DNA of 64,000 bases from Sphingomonas sp. (GTDB lineage Bacteria > Pseudomonadota > Alphaproteobacteria > Sphingomonadales > Sphingomonadaceae). A program made the translations under genes and the position numbers. The notes beneath the pieces are model-generated. The model did no database searches. It was not told the origin of the DNA and saw nothing but the letters and a program-made list of their open reading frames with translations. The stretch lies in the NCBI GenBank assembly GCA_017418975.1, contig JAFOMG010000023.1:1-64000 (forward strand). The letters are read 5' to 3'. Below are positions 6,708 to 21,021 of the stretch, one piece after another (position 1 is the first letter of the stretch; each line of letters starts with the position of its first letter).

Positions 6708-9700
6708 ATGACCCAGCCCGCGCCCTTCGCCGCCTTCGCTCCGCCCGTTCGCGAGCCGACTCCGCTCCGCCGGGCGATCACCGCCGCCTATCGCCGCGAC
6801 GAGCGCGCGGCGGTGGCGCCGCTGCTGGAGGCGGCGACGCTCGACGCGGCCACCCGCGCGGCGATCCGCGAGACGGCGACCGGGCTGGTCACCGGCCTGC
6901 GCGCCCGGCGGCGCGGCGGCGCGGTCGAATCGCTGGTGCAGGAATATGCGCTGTCGAGCGAGGAGGGCGTGGCGCTGATGTGCCTGGCCGAGGCGCTGCT
7001 CCGCATCCCCGACGATGCGACGCGCGACGCGCTGATCCGCGACAAGATCGCCGATGGCGACTGGCGGGCGCATCTCGGCGGCAAGTCGCTGTTCGTCAAC
7101 GCGGCGACCTGGGCGCTGGTGGTGACGGGCAAGCTGGTCGACAGCGTCGACGATCGCGGGCTGGGCGCCGCGCTGATGCGCCTCGTCGCGCGCGCCGGCG
7201 AGCCGGTGATCCGCCGCGCGATCGATCTGGCGATGCGGATGATGGGCGAGCAGTTCGTCACCGGCGAGACGATCGCCGAGGCGCTCAGGCGCGCCCGCCA
7301 CGAAGAGGCCAAGGGCTTCCGCTACAGCTACGACATGCTCGGCGAGGCGGCGACCACCGCGGCGGACGCCGAGCGCTATTATCGCGACTACGAGAATGCC
7401 ATCGATGCGATCGGCGCCGCTTCGAACGGGCGCGGCGTCTATGCGGGGCCGGGCATCTCGATCAAGCTCTCGGCGCTCCATCCGCGCTATGGCCGCGCCC
7501 AGGCGGACCGGGTGATGGGCGAGCTGCTTCCCCGGGTGAAGACGCTGGCGGTGCTGGCGCGGCGCCATGACATCGGCCTCAACATCGATGCCGAGGAAGC
7601 GGACCGGCTGGAGATCTCGCTGGACCTGCTGGAGAGCCTGGCGCTGGATCCCGACCTGGCCGGCTGGGACGGGCTGGGCTTCGTCGTCCAGGCCTATGGC
7701 AAGCGCTGCCCCTTCGTGATCGACTGGATCATCGACCTGGCCGGGCGCGCCGGGCGGCGGATCATGGTCCGGCTGGTCAAGGGCGCCTATTGGGACGCGG
7801 AGATCAAGCGCGCCCAGGTCGACGGGCTGCGCGATTTTCCGGTCTATACCCGCAAGGCGCATACCGATGTGGCGTATATCGCCTGCGCGCGGAAGCTGCT
7901 GGCGGCGGGCGACCGGGTCTTCCCGCAATTCGCCACGCACAATGCCCAGACGCTGGCGACGATCTACCGGCTCGCCGGGCCGGACTTCGTGCTGGGCCAA
8001 TATGAGTTCCAGTGCCTGCACGGCATGGGCGAGCCGCTCTACGAGCAGGTGGTGGGCGCGGCGAAGCTGGACCGGCCCTGCCGCATCTATGCGCCGGTCG
8101 GCACGCACGAGACGCTTCTGGCCTATCTTGTGCGCCGTTTGCTGGAAAATGGCGCCAACTCCTCCTTCGTGAATCGTATCGCGGATTCCGGAATTCCGGT
8201 TTCGGAGCTGGTCGCGGATCCGGTCGAGCAGGTGCGGGCGATGCCCGATCCGGGCGCGCATCACGACAGGATCGCGCTTCCCGCGGCGCTCTATCCGGAC
8301 CGCCGCAATTCGGACGGCATCGACCTGAGCGACGAGGACGCGCTCGCCGCCTTGCGCGAAACGCTCCAGGCCAGCGCCGCGACCCAATGGCGCGCCGCGC
8401 CGGACGATGGGCAGGGCGTGTCTCGCAAGGTGTTGAATCCGGCCGATAATCGGGACGAGGTCGGCGCAGTGATCGAGAGCTCGCCAAAGGCGGCCGCCGC
8501 AGCCGTGGCGCGTGCCGCCGCCTCGGCCTGGCGCGCCACGCCGGTTGCCGAGCGCGCCGCGATGCTCGAGCGCGCCGCCGATGCGATGCAGGCGCGGATG
8601 CCGCTGCTGCTCGGCCTGATCGTGCGCGAGGCGGGAAAATCGCTGCCCAACGCAATTGCCGAAGTGCGTGAAGCGATTGATTTCCTTCGCTATTATGCGG
8701 AGCGCGCGCGGGCGACCTTCGGGCCCGCCCAGCTGCCGCTCGGGCCGGTGGTGTGCATCAGCCCGTGGAATTTCCCGCTGGCGATCTTCACCGGCCAGGT
8801 GGCGGCGGCGCTGGTGGCGGGCAATCCGGTGCTCGCCAAGCCGGCCGAGGAGACGCCGCTGATCGCCGCCCAGGCGGTGGCGCTGCTCCACGATGCGGGG
8901 GTCCCCGCCGATGCGCTCCAGCTCGTGCCCGGCGACGGCGCGATCGGCGCGGCGCTGGTCGGCGCGGCCGAGACCGCGGGAGTGATGTTCACCGGCTCGA
9001 CCGAGGTGGCCCGCCTCATCCAGCGCCAGCTCGCTTCGCGCCTGTCCCCGGCCGGCCGGCCGATTCCGCTCGTCGCCGAGACCGGCGGGCAGAATGCGAT
9101 GATCGTCGATTCCTCGGCGCTTGCCGAGCAGGTCGTTGCCGACGTCATCGCCTCGGCGTTCGACAGCGCGGGCCAGCGCTGTTCGGCGCTCCGGATCCTG
9201 TGCCTGCAGGAGGAAGTCGCCGATCGCACGCTGGCGATGCTGAAGGGCGCGCTCAGGGAGCTGCGCATCGGACGCACCGACGCGCTCAACGTCGATACCG
9301 GCCCGGTGATCACCGCCGAGGCGCGCGACACTATCGAGCGCCACGTCGCGACGATGCGCGCGCGGGGCCACCGCATCGAGCAGCAGGACCTGCCGGCCGC
9401 GACCGGGCATGGCACCTTCGTGCCGCCGACGATCATCGAGATCGACGCGATCGCCGATGTCGAGCGCGAGGTGTTCGGCCCCGTGCTCCATGTGCTGCGC
9501 TATCGCCGCGAAGACCTTCCGGTGCTGATCGATGCGATCAACGCCACCGGCTATGGCCTCACCTTCGGCCTGCACACCCGGCTCGACGAGACGGTTGCCG
9601 AAGTGACCGCGCGAGTGAAGGCGGGCAATCTCTATGTGAACCGCAACGTGATCGGCGCGATCGTCGGGGTGCAGCCCTTTGGCGGGCGAGGGCTCTCGGG

Positions 9701-10295
9701 CACCGGTCCCAAGGCGGGCGGGCCGCTCTATCTCGGCCGGCTGGTCGGCTCGGCGCCGGTGGCGATCCAGCCCATGGGCGCGGCCGGGACGCCGCTGGCC
9801 GAATTCGCCGCCTGGCTCGACGCCCAGGGCGAAGTGCGGGCCGCCGAGGCGGCGCGGCGCTATGGCGCGGCCTCGGCCCTTGGCGTCGAGCGCGAGCTGC
9901 CGGGCCCGGTGGGCGAGCGCAACCTTTATGCGCTTCATCCGCGCGGCCGCATCCTGATGCGCCCCGCGACGGTGGCCGGCCTGTACGACCAGATGGCGGC
10001 GGTGCTGGCGACGGGCAACCGGGGCAGGCTCGAGGGGATGGCGCTGCCGCATGGCCTGCCGCCCCGGGTCGCCGCCGCCTTCGTGCCGGATGCGGCGGAA
10101 CCCCTCGCCGCGGCGCTGGTCGAAGGCGATGCCATGCCCGTGGCCGAGGCGCTGGCGGCGCTGGACGGCCGCATCGTGCCGTTGCTCGCCATGGGCGAAT
10201 CCGGCTATCCGATCGAGCTGCTGCTCGAGGAAGTGTCGATCTCGATCAACACCACCGCCGCCGGGGGCAATGCCAGCCTGATGACGATCGGCTGA
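6708..10295 (+). CDS. putA: Bifunctional proline dehydrogenase / L-glutamate gamma-semialdehyde dehydrogenase PutA
   Basis: This 1195-residue enzyme oxidises proline to glutamate in two steps, with FAD-dependent proline dehydrogenase then NAD-dependent P5C dehydrogenase. The PRODH barrel occupies roughly residues 190-480 (ISIKLSALHPRY about 251, NIDAEEADRLE, RLVKGAYWD, then FQCLHGMGEPLYEQV). The aldehyde dehydrogenase domain spans about 560-1000, with the glutamate in VAETGGQNAM (about 790) and the catalytic cysteine in AGQRCSALR (about 824). A C-terminal domain of about 180 residues follows, as in long type-B PutA. There is no N-terminal ribbon-helix-helix, so unlike E. coli PutA it cannot autorepress, which fits control by the adjacent PutR. 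Confidence 0.97.
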   Translation: MTQPAPFAAFAPPVREPTPLRRAITAAYRRDERAAVAPLLEAATLDAATRAAIRETATGLVTGLRARRRGGAVESLVQEYALSSEEGVALMCLAEALLRIPDDATRDALIRDKIADGDWRAHLGGKSLFVNAATWALVVTGKLVDSVDDRGLGAALMRLVARAGEPVIRRAIDLAMRMMGEQFVTGETIAEALRRARHEEAKGFRYSYDMLGEAATTAADAERYYRDYENAIDAIGAASNGRGVYAGPGISIKLSALHPRYGRAQADRVMGELLPRVKTLAVLARRHDIGLNIDAEEADRLEISLDLLESLALDPDLAGWDGLGFVVQAYGKRCPFVIDWIIDLAGRAGRRIMVRLVKGAYWDAEIKRAQVDGLRDFPVYTRKAHTDVAYIACARKLLAAGDRVFPQFATHNAQTLATIYRLAGPDFVLGQYEFQCLHGMGEPLYEQVVGAAKLDRPCRIYAPVGTHETLLAYLVRRLLENGANSSFVNRIADSGIPVSELVADPVEQVRAMPDPGAHHDRIALPAALYPDRRNSDGIDLSDEDALAALRETLQASAATQWRAAPDDGQGVSRKVLNPADNRDEVGAVIESSPKAAAAAVARAAASAWRATPVAERAAMLERAADAMQARMPLLLGLIVREAGKSLPNAIAEVREAIDFLRYYAERARATFGPAQLPLGPVVCISPWNFPLAIFTGQVAAALVAGNPVLAKPAEETPLIAAQAVALLHDAGVPADALQLVPGDGAIGAALVGAAETAGVMFTGSTEVARLIQRQLASRLSPAGRPIPLVAETGGQNAMIVDSSALAEQVVADVIASAFDSAGQRCSALRILCLQEEVADRTLAMLKGALRELRIGRTDALNVDTGPVITAEARDTIERHVATMRARGHRIEQQDLPAATGHGTFVPPTIIEIDAIADVEREVFGPVLHVLRYRREDLPVLIDAINATGYGLTFGLHTRLDETVAEVTARVKAGNLYVNRNVIGAIVGVQPFGGRGLSGTGPKAGGPLYLGRLVGSAPVAIQPMGAAGTPLAEFAAWLDAQGEVRAAEAARRYGAASALGVERELPGPVGERNLYALHPRGRILMRPATVAGLYDQMAAVLATGNRGRLEGMALPHGLPPRVAAAFVPDAAEPLAAALVEGDAMPVAEALAALDGRIVPLLAMGESGYPIELLLEEVSISINTTAAGGNASLMTIG

Positions 10296-10321
10296 TCCGG
10301 GCGGGCCGATCCCCCGCGCGA

Positions 10322-10400
10322 GTGCTCTCCGGAGAGCGCAGGAGTCGGCCGCGCGCTATACGCCCTTGGCCCTGGATCCCCGCCGGCGCGGGGATGACGG
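10322..10400. repeat. Dispersed palindromic repeat, half unit
   Basis: The stretch gtgctctccggagagcgcag, a divergent spacer, then ccctggatccccgccggcgc and ggggatgacgg matches the right half of the composite element at 2655-2792, including the central palindrome ctctccggag and the ggatcccc...ggggatgacg end. No left half is present. It lies in the putA downstream gap. Confidence 0.7.
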
Positions 10401-10518
10401 GTTTGCCGATTGGATCTTGAGCCCGGGCGGCGCCATCCGGTGCTTGCCTCTCCGTCCGCCGCGCGGCATGGGGTTAGGCTCGGCCGGCAGGCAGGTTTTC
10501 AGTTCCAGGACCAAGGGC

Positions 10519-11439
10519 ATGAAGGACAAACTCATAGTGCTGATCGGCGGCGGCGGATTCGTCGGCCGCTATGTCGCGCAGGAACTGCTCGCCGCCGGCG
10601 CGCGCCTGCGAATCGCCCAGCGCCGGCCGCGCGATGCCTGGTTCCTCAAGCCGCTGGGCGGCCTGGGCCAGACCCAGTTCGTCGCCGCCGACGTGACGCA
10701 GCCCGAGACGATCGCCGCCGCGGTCGCCGGTGCCGATGCGGTGGTCAATCTCGCGGGCGTGCTCAAGGGCGATTTCGACGGCGTGAATGGCGCGGGCGCC
10801 CAGACTGTCGCCGCCGCGGCCCGGGCGGCCGGCGTCGCCTCGCTCGTCCATTTCTCCGCGCTCGGCGCTGCCGACGATTCGGCTTCGGCCTATGGCCGCT
10901 CCAAGGCGGCGGGCGAGGCCGCGGTGCGGCAGGCCTTTCCGGAAGCCGTGATCCTGCGTCCTTCCTTCGTCTTCGGGCGCGAGGACGCGTTCACCAACCG
11001 GTTCGCCGCGATGCTCGGCATGGGGCCGGTGGTGCCGGTGCTCCGCGCCGGGGTGCGCTTCCAGCCGGTCTATGTCGTCGACGTCGCCCGGGCGGTGGCC
11101 GCGGCGCTGGCCGCGCCGGAGAAGTCCGCGGGCCAGACCTATGCGCTGGCCGGACCCGACACGCTCACCATGGCGGCCCTGCTTCACTGGCTCGCCGGCG
11201 CGACCGGCCACCGGCCGGCCTTTGCCGAGCTGCCCGATCCGCTCGGCGCGCTGATCGCGATGCTGCCCGGCACGCCGATCACCCGCGACCAGTGGCGCAT
11301 GCTGCTGGCGGACAATGTCGCGGGCGATGCGCCCGGGCTGGCGGCGCTCGGCATCGTGGCGACGCCGCTCGCCAGCGTCGCGCCGGCCTGGCTCGTCCGC
11401 TATCGTCGCAACGGCCGCTTCGCCAGGCTGGCCGCCTGA
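10519..11439 (+). CDS. NAD(P)-binding protein of the complex I NDUFA9 / atypical SDR family
   Basis: This 306-residue extended/atypical short-chain dehydrogenase-like protein has a Rossmann glycine motif IGGGGFVGR at residues 8-16 and ADAVVNLAGVL at about 75. Its active-site region YGRSKAAGE retains the YxxxK pattern. It resembles the 39-kDa complex I accessory subunit family (NDUFA9), which binds NADPH and, in mitochondria, stabilises complex I; bacterial members are of uncertain role. I start at the ATG at 10519 (MKDKLIVLIG) because the sequence upstream is repeat- and leader-like. uppP follows 40 bp downstream and may be co-transcribed. Family is fairly certain, function is not. Confidence 0.8.
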   Translation: MKDKLIVLIGGGGFVGRYVAQELLAAGARLRIAQRRPRDAWFLKPLGGLGQTQFVAADVTQPETIAAAVAGADAVVNLAGVLKGDFDGVNGAGAQTVAAAARAAGVASLVHFSALGAADDSASAYGRSKAAGEAAVRQAFPEAVILRPSFVFGREDAFTNRFAAMLGMGPVVPVLRAGVRFQPVYVVDVARAVAAALAAPEKSAGQTYALAGPDTLTMAALLHWLAGATGHRPAFAELPDPLGALIAMLPGTPITRDQWRMLLADNVAGDAPGLAALGIVATPLASVAPAWLVRYRRNGRFARLAA

Positions 11440-11479
11440 CCGCCTTTCCGCGCCGCCGGCGCCTGGGAGCATATCAAGC

Positions 11480-12286
11480 ATGAGCGAAACCCTGGTCGCG
11501 ATCCTCCTCGGCATTGTCGAGGGGATCACCGAGTTCCTGCCGGTCTCCTCGACCGGCCATCTGATCCTCGCTTCCGAGCTGCTCGGCTATGACGCCGCCA
11601 CCTGGGCGATGTTCAACGTCGTCATCCAGCTCGGCGCCATCCTGGCGGTGGTGGTGCTCTACTGGCGGACCTTCTGGGCGGTGGCCTCCGGCCTCCTCCG
11701 GATGAACCCGGTCTCGTGGCGTTTCACGCGCAACCTGCTCGTCGCCTTCGTCCCCGCCGCCGTGATCGGCCTTGCGCTCCATTCGAAGATCGAGGTGCTG
11801 CTCGGCGAGCCGATGGTGGTGGCCTGGGCGCTGGTGATCGGCGGCATCGCGATCCTGGTGATCGAGCGGCTGGTGAAGTCGGCCACGATCCATGGCATCG
11901 CGGAGATCCCGCTGGTCCGCGTGATCGGCATCGGCTTCATCCAGTGCATCGCGATGATTCCGGGCGTCAGCCGTTCGGGCGCGACGATCATGGGCGCGCT
12001 CAGCCTGGGCGTGGAACGCCGCACCGCCGCCGAGTTCAGCTTCTTCCTCGCCATCCCCACCATGCTGGGCGCCACCACGCTCGAGCTGCTCAAGAACCAT
12101 GACGCGATCGCCTCGGCCCGGGTGGGTTGGGACGAGATCGCCATCGGCTTCGTCACGGCCTTCATCGTCGCGATCGTAGTGATCAAATGGTTCGTCGGCA
12201 TCGTCTCGAAACATGGGTTCGCGCCCTTTGCCTGGTACCGAATCGTCGCCGGCATCGGGGCGATCACCTGGCTCTCGATGCGGTAA
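11480..12286 (+). CDS. uppP: Undecaprenyl-diphosphatase UppP (BacA)
   Basis: This 268-residue polytopic inner-membrane enzyme dephosphorylates undecaprenyl pyrophosphate to recycle the lipid carrier for peptidoglycan and polysaccharide synthesis, and it confers bacitracin tolerance. Both family signatures are present: EGITEFLPVSSTGH (about residues 14-27) and PGVSRSGATIMG (about 160). About eight hydrophobic segments are visible. The ATG at 11480 precedes the invariant N-terminal LLGIVEGITEF. It sits 40 bp behind the NDUFA9-like gene. Full length for the family. Confidence 0.97.
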   Translation: MSETLVAILLGIVEGITEFLPVSSTGHLILASELLGYDAATWAMFNVVIQLGAILAVVVLYWRTFWAVASGLLRMNPVSWRFTRNLLVAFVPAAVIGLALHSKIEVLLGEPMVVAWALVIGGIAILVIERLVKSATIHGIAEIPLVRVIGIGFIQCIAMIPGVSRSGATIMGALSLGVERRTAAEFSFFLAIPTMLGATTLELLKNHDAIASARVGWDEIAIGFVTAFIVAIVVIKWFVGIVSKHGFAPFAWYRIVAGIGAITWLSMR

Positions 12287-12409
12287 GGTCCGGATCGGCC
12301 ATAAAAATACGTAAGAATATTTCAAATTTACCCCGGCCGGGCGGAAAAACCTAATATAGGTCAGCTTTACTGACTTTTATCGACTCGCTTGCGGCGGTAG
12401 CGCGGCCGC
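12287..12409 (+). promoter_or_regulatory. AT-rich leader upstream of the glutamate synthase operon
   Basis: Bases 12300-12385 are strikingly AT-rich for this genome (aaaaatacgtaagaatattt; cctaatataggtcagc), as expected for a promoter or UP-element region. A short dyad GTCAG-cttta-CTGAC (12361-12375) followed by TTTTAT could be a weak terminator for uppP or an operator or attenuator for gltD. No exact -35/-10 pair can be assigned with confidence. Confidence 0.45.
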
Positions 12410-13846
12410 ATGGCGGAAACGATGCTCAAATTCGTTGGAACGGCGCAGGCTTATCCGGGCAAGCGCGGGGCGGAACTGCGCGCGGAGGATTTCCGCGAGA
12501 TCGCGGATCGCTATGCGGTGCCCACGGCCGAGGAGCAGGCTAGCCGCTGCTCGCAATGCGGCGTACCCTATTGCTCGGTGCACTGCCCGCTCCACAATCA
12601 CATCCCGGACTGGCTGCGGCTGACGGCGGAGGGGCGCCTGCGCGAAGCCTATGCGCTGTCGAACAGCACATCGACCATGCCCGAGATATGCGGCCGAATC
12701 TGCCCGCAGGACCGGCTGTGCGAAGGCAATTGCGTCATCGAATTCTCCGGGCACGGCGCGGTCACCATCGGCTCGGTCGAGAAGTTCGTCACCGACACGG
12801 CCTGGGAAGAGGGCTGGGTCGAGCCGGTCGCGGTGGGGCCGGCGCGCGGCCAGTCGGTCGGTATCGTCGGGGCCGGGCCCGCGGGCCTGGCGGCGGCCGA
12901 ATATCTCCGCGAATATGGCTATGAGGTGCATGTCTATGACCGGCACGACCGCGCGGGCGGGCTGCTCACCTATGGCATTCCGGGCTTCAAGCTGGAGAAG
13001 CATGTGGTCATGCGCCGCATCGAGCGGCTGGCGCAGGGCGGCATCAGCTTCCACATGGATTTCGAGGTCGGGCGCGACGCCAGTCTCGACGCGCTGCGCA
13101 AGCGGCACGATTCGCTGCTGATTGCCACCGGCGTCTACAAGCCGCGCGGGATCCAGGCGCCGGGCGTGGGCGCGGCGGGCATCGTCGAGGCGCTCGATTA
13201 CCTGACCGCTTCCAACCGCAAGGGCTTTGGCGACACGGTTCCGGCCTTTGACGACGGCAGCCTCGATGCCAGGGGCAAGCATGTGGTCGTCGTCGGCGGC
13301 GGCGACACGGCGATGGACTGTGTGCGCACCGCCGTCCGCCAGGGCGCGGCGTCGGTGAAGTGCCTGTATCGCCGCGACCGGGCGAACATGCCCGGCTCGC
13401 AGCGCGAAACCGCCAATGCCGAGGAGGAGGGCGTCGAGTTCGTCTGGCTCTCGGCGCCGGAGGCCTTTGACGGCGACGAGCGCGTCACCGGCGTGCGTGC
13501 CACCCGCATGCGGCTGGGCGCGCCCGATGCCTCGGGCCGCCGCGCGCCCGAGCTCGATCCGGGCGGCGCTTTCCAGCTCCGGGCGGACCTGGTGATCAAG
13601 GCGCTGGGCTTCGAGCCCGAGGACCTGCCGCGCCTGTTCGGCGCCGAGGAGCTGGGCGTCACGCGCTGGGGTACGCTGCGCACGGACGGGCGGACGATGA
13701 TGACCAGCCTCGACGGTGTTTTCGCGGCGGGCGATATTGTCCGCGGCGCGAGTCTCGTCGTCTGGGCGATTCGCGATGGCCGTGACGTCGCGGCGCACAT
13801 GCATGCCTGGATGCACGCCCGCGCCGATGCGGCTCGGGCTGCTTGA
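12410..13846 (+). CDS. gltD: Glutamate synthase (NADPH) small (beta) subunit
   Basis: This 478-residue beta subunit passes electrons from NADPH through FAD and 4Fe-4S centres to GltB for ammonium assimilation (glutamine plus 2-oxoglutarate to two glutamates). Cysteine clusters CSQCGVPYCSVHCP (about residues 47-60) and CGRICPQDRLCEGNC (about 94-108) bind the iron-sulfur centres. The FAD site is GIVGAGPAGLAAAEYL (about 150) and the NADPH site is VVVGGGDTAMDCVR (about 291). The C-terminal AAGDIVRGASLVVWAI is typical. It is the first gene of an operon whose large subunit comes last, two genes later. Confidence 0.97.
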   Translation: MAETMLKFVGTAQAYPGKRGAELRAEDFREIADRYAVPTAEEQASRCSQCGVPYCSVHCPLHNHIPDWLRLTAEGRLREAYALSNSTSTMPEICGRICPQDRLCEGNCVIEFSGHGAVTIGSVEKFVTDTAWEEGWVEPVAVGPARGQSVGIVGAGPAGLAAAEYLREYGYEVHVYDRHDRAGGLLTYGIPGFKLEKHVVMRRIERLAQGGISFHMDFEVGRDASLDALRKRHDSLLIATGVYKPRGIQAPGVGAAGIVEALDYLTASNRKGFGDTVPAFDDGSLDARGKHVVVVGGGDTAMDCVRTAVRQGAASVKCLYRRDRANMPGSQRETANAEEEGVEFVWLSAPEAFDGDERVTGVRATRMRLGAPDASGRRAPELDPGGAFQLRADLVIKALGFEPEDLPRLFGAEELGVTRWGTLRTDGRTMMTSLDGVFAAGDIVRGASLVVWAIRDGRDVAAHMHAWMHARADAARAA

Positions 13847-13859
13847 GAAAGTCGCACCG

Positions 13860-14543
13860 ATGAAGTTCCTGCTTGCCGCTCTCGCCCTTGGCGTCGCACT
13901 TCCGGCCCAGGCCTTTGCCGCCGTACCAGCGGCGGCGCCTGTGGCCGAAGGCGATCTCCAGAAGCTCGTGGCGCTATTGGCCCCCGAAGAATCGGTCGGC
14001 CGGATCGCCGGTCGCGCTTTCGACCTCGGCATGAACCAGCAGCTTGCCGCCGATCCGAAGGTGAAGGCGATCTATGACGCCAATCCCGGGCTGCGCGAGC
14101 AGGTGGGCGGGCAGCTGCGCGACCAGTTCACCCGGATTCTGGTGGCCGCGCTGCCTTCGCTGCGTGGCGAGATCGCGGGCATTATCATGGCCGAGCTCAC
14201 GCCGGGCGAGATCGCCGACACGCTGACCTTCTTCGCCAGCCCGCCCGGGCAGAAGGTGCGTGCCCAGGTCTATGAGACGATGGGCAGCGCGCCGGGCCAG
14301 TCGCCGCAGGAAATGCAGCAGGCCGCGATAGCGGCGGTGATGGAGAAGATGACGCCGGAGGATTATCCGGCGCTGATGGCGTTCGCGGGAAGCACCGCGG
14401 CGCAGAAGATGGGTAGCGTGAATCCGAAGATCGCCACGGCCAGCCAGGCCTGGGCGCTCAAGCTGGTCGCCGCCAATCGCCCGCAAATGGAAGGTTTCGC
14501 AACCAGGGCAGTGGCGGACTATCTCAGGAAGAAGCGCGGCTGA
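13860..14543 (+). CDS. Exported DUF2059-type protein (first of two in the glt operon)
   Basis: This 227-residue protein starts at the ATG at 13860, 13 bp after the gltD stop, with a clear cleavable signal peptide (MKFLLAALALGVALPAQAFA). The mature part is helical and carries the DUF2059-like signature: AELTPGEIADTLTFFASPPG, where a segment near residues 118-140 recalls the 'eELkdiiaFYsSPvGqk' pattern of the family. It is likely periplasmic; function unknown. Its TGA overlaps the ATG of the next gene (TGATG), implying translational coupling. Placement between gltD and gltB is unusual. The family assignment is from motif recognition. Confidence 0.75.
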   Translation: MKFLLAALALGVALPAQAFAAVPAAAPVAEGDLQKLVALLAPEESVGRIAGRAFDLGMNQQLAADPKVKAIYDANPGLREQVGGQLRDQFTRILVAALPSLRGEIAGIIMAELTPGEIADTLTFFASPPGQKVRAQVYETMGSAPGQSPQEMQQAAIAAVMEKMTPEDYPALMAFAGSTAAQKMGSVNPKIATASQAWALKLVAANRPQMEGFATRAVADYLRKKRG

Positions 14544-15279
14544 TGCGCGTGCTTCCGCTAGCCGCCATCCTGCTCGCCCTCGCGCCGCTTGCCGTGCCGG
14601 GAATGGCCTGTGCGCAGGCGCAAACGGCGGTTTCGCCGGAGCACCTGGCGCTCGGACACGAGCTGGCCAAGCGCAATAACGATGAAGTCTCGGCCGACAA
14701 CCAGGTCAGCGCGATGCTGGTCAGCGCCGCCAAGATATTCGCCGAGAACAAGGACTTGCGGGAGCTCGAGAAGGAGTATCCCGGGGCGATCAAGAAGATG
14801 CTCGATGCGATGGCCCCGGTGATCCGGGAAGAGACGCTGCGGGCGCTGCCGCGGCTCTGGGATCGGCTGGGCGCAATCTATGCAGCCAACATGACCGAGC
14901 AGGAACTGCGCGACGCGATCGCCTTTTACTCCGGCCCGGTCGGCGTGCGCCTGCGCGCGGCAATGATCGGCGATCTCGATATGAAGGCGATGCTGAGCGA
15001 GGTGCTGGCCGATCCCGACAAGAATATCAGCGAGAAAGCGCTGGGAGCGAGCCTTGACTCGACCGCGCGGGGCGCGATCCGCGCGCTGTCGTCCGCAGAT
15101 CAGCAGGCGCTCGCGCAGTTCGCCTTCACTCCGGCCGGTGCCCAGATCCAGCGGTTGAATGCGCAGATAATCAAGGCGGCCTCCGACTGGAGCAACGAGG
15201 CGAACCCGGAACTGGACGCGAAGCTGGAAAAGATCGCCGAGGACGTGGTGGCCAAGATCCTCGATAAGGAGCAGTCGAA

Positions 15280-15283
<4 letters not shown>
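14543..15283 (+). CDS. Exported DUF2059-type protein (second of two in the glt operon)
   Basis: This 246-residue protein has a signal peptide (hydrophobic residues 4-22, cleavage near AQAQ) and a helical mature domain containing MTEQELRDAIAFYSGPVGVR (about residues 113-132), the DUF2059 signature. The mid region IKKMLDAMAPVIREETLRAL is predicted helical. It is paralogous in organisation to the preceding gene but divergent in sequence. It overlaps both neighbours: TGATG with the upstream gene and ATGA with gltB at 15280-15283. It must therefore be translated together with gltB. Location periplasmic; function unknown. Confidence 0.75.
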
Positions 15284-19818
<4,535 letters not shown>

Positions 19819-20106
19819 GGTGCCGGCCCGGCTCCTCCCGTTCCGCCTGAGGGGATAGCGGCGGGCGGGGCCGGGGTGCCGGTTCTCCGCGCGGACGGCG
19901 CGGCCGCCGGCTTGCCCGGGAACCCCCGTCTCGCCGGGTTGCAAAGCGGTTCCGGGCCGGTTCGGGCCTGGAGGCTGGAACCGGCCGATGCGCCCCGGGG
20001 CCGATAGCGGCCTGCCCGGATGGACATCGGCGGCGGGACCTATCGACAGGTTGAGGCCACACAGGCTTTTGCACTGTCGCGCAAACGCGGTATCGCAGAA
20101 GGCACG

Positions 20107-21021
20107 ATGGATCTCTACCTCCCGATCGCCAACCTGTCGGTCAACGCGCTCGTCATCGTGGCGCTGGGGTTCGGCGTCGGCCTGCTCTCGGGCATGTTCG
20201 GCGTCGGCGGCGGGTTCCTCACCACGCCGCTGCTGATCTTCTACGGCATTCCGCCGACGGTCGCCGCCGCATCGGCGGCCAGCCAGGTTACCGGCGCCAG
20301 CGTCTCGGGCGTGCTCGCGCATTTCCGCCGGGGCGGCGTGGACATCCATATGGGCGTGGTGCTGGTGGTGGGGGGCGTGATCGGCAGCATCGCCGGGGCC
20401 GCGTTATTCACGCTGCTGCAGAAGAGCGGCCAGATCGATGTGGTGATCGGGATGCTCTATGTGCTGATGCTCGGCTCGATCGGCGGGCTGATGCTGCACG
20501 AATCGGTCCAGGCGATCCGGGTGACCCGCGGCGCCCGGCCACCCCGCCCGCGCAAGCGCCGCCACCATCCGCTCGTCGCGATGCTGCCCCTGCGCTGGCG
20601 CTTCTATGCCTCGGGCCTCTACATCTCGCCGCTGGCACCGTTGCTGCTCGGCTTCTTCACCGGCATCCTCACCGTGCTGCTCGGCGTGGGCGGCGGCTTC
20701 ATCCTGGTGCCGGCGATGCTCTACCTGCTCGGCATGGGCACGCAGGTCGTGGTCGGCACCTCGCTGTTCCAGATCCTGTTCGTCACCGCCGCCGCCACCA
20801 TGGTCCATGCCACCACCACCAAGGCCGTAGACATCGTCCTCGCCGCCCTGCTCCTGCTCGGCTCGGTGATCGGCGCGCAGATGGGCGCGCGTTTCGCGAT
20901 GCAGGTGAAGCCGGAATATCTGCGCCTCATCCTGGCGGTGATCGTGCTGCTCGTCGCGGTGCGCATGCTGCTCGGGCTCGCCTGGCAACCCGATGAGATC
21001 TATTCGGTGGAGCTGCTGTGA
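20107..21021 (+). CDS. TSUP family (TauE/SafE) sulfite/sulfonate-type permease
   Basis: This 304-residue inner-membrane protein has about eight hydrophobic segments and the duplicated TSUP signatures GMFGVGGGFLTTPLL (about residues 27-41) and TVLLGVGGGFILVPAML (about 196-212). Family members export sulfite, sulfoacetate or related anions, or take up organosulfur compounds. The ATG at 20107 is preceded by AGAAGG. Its stop overlaps the GTG of the next gene (GTGA). The partner, a TIGR02186 protein, is a known neighbour of this permease type in alphaproteobacteria, suggesting a two-component transporter. The substrate is not deducible. Confidence 0.88.
   Translation: MDLYLPIANLSVNALVIVALGFGVGLLSGMFGVGGGFLTTPLLIFYGIPPTVAAASAASQVTGASVSGVLAHFRRGGVDIHMGVVLVVGGVIGSIAGAALFTLLQKSGQIDVVIGMLYVLMLGSIGGLMLHESVQAIRVTRGARPPRPRKRRHHPLVAMLPLRWRFYASGLYISPLAPLLLGFFTGILTVLLGVGGGFILVPAMLYLLGMGTQVVVGTSLFQILFVTAAATMVHATTTKAVDIVLAALLLLGSVIGAQMGARFAMQVKPEYLRLILAVIVLLVAVRMLLGLAWQPDEIYSVELL

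Noticed and set aside
6633..10052. 1139-codon minus-strand frame opposite putA
   Set aside because: Antisense shadow of putA, low-complexity composition.
12361..12381. Intrinsic terminator for uppP
   Set aside because: The 5-bp stem followed by TTTTAT is too weak to call; kept only as part of the gltD leader.
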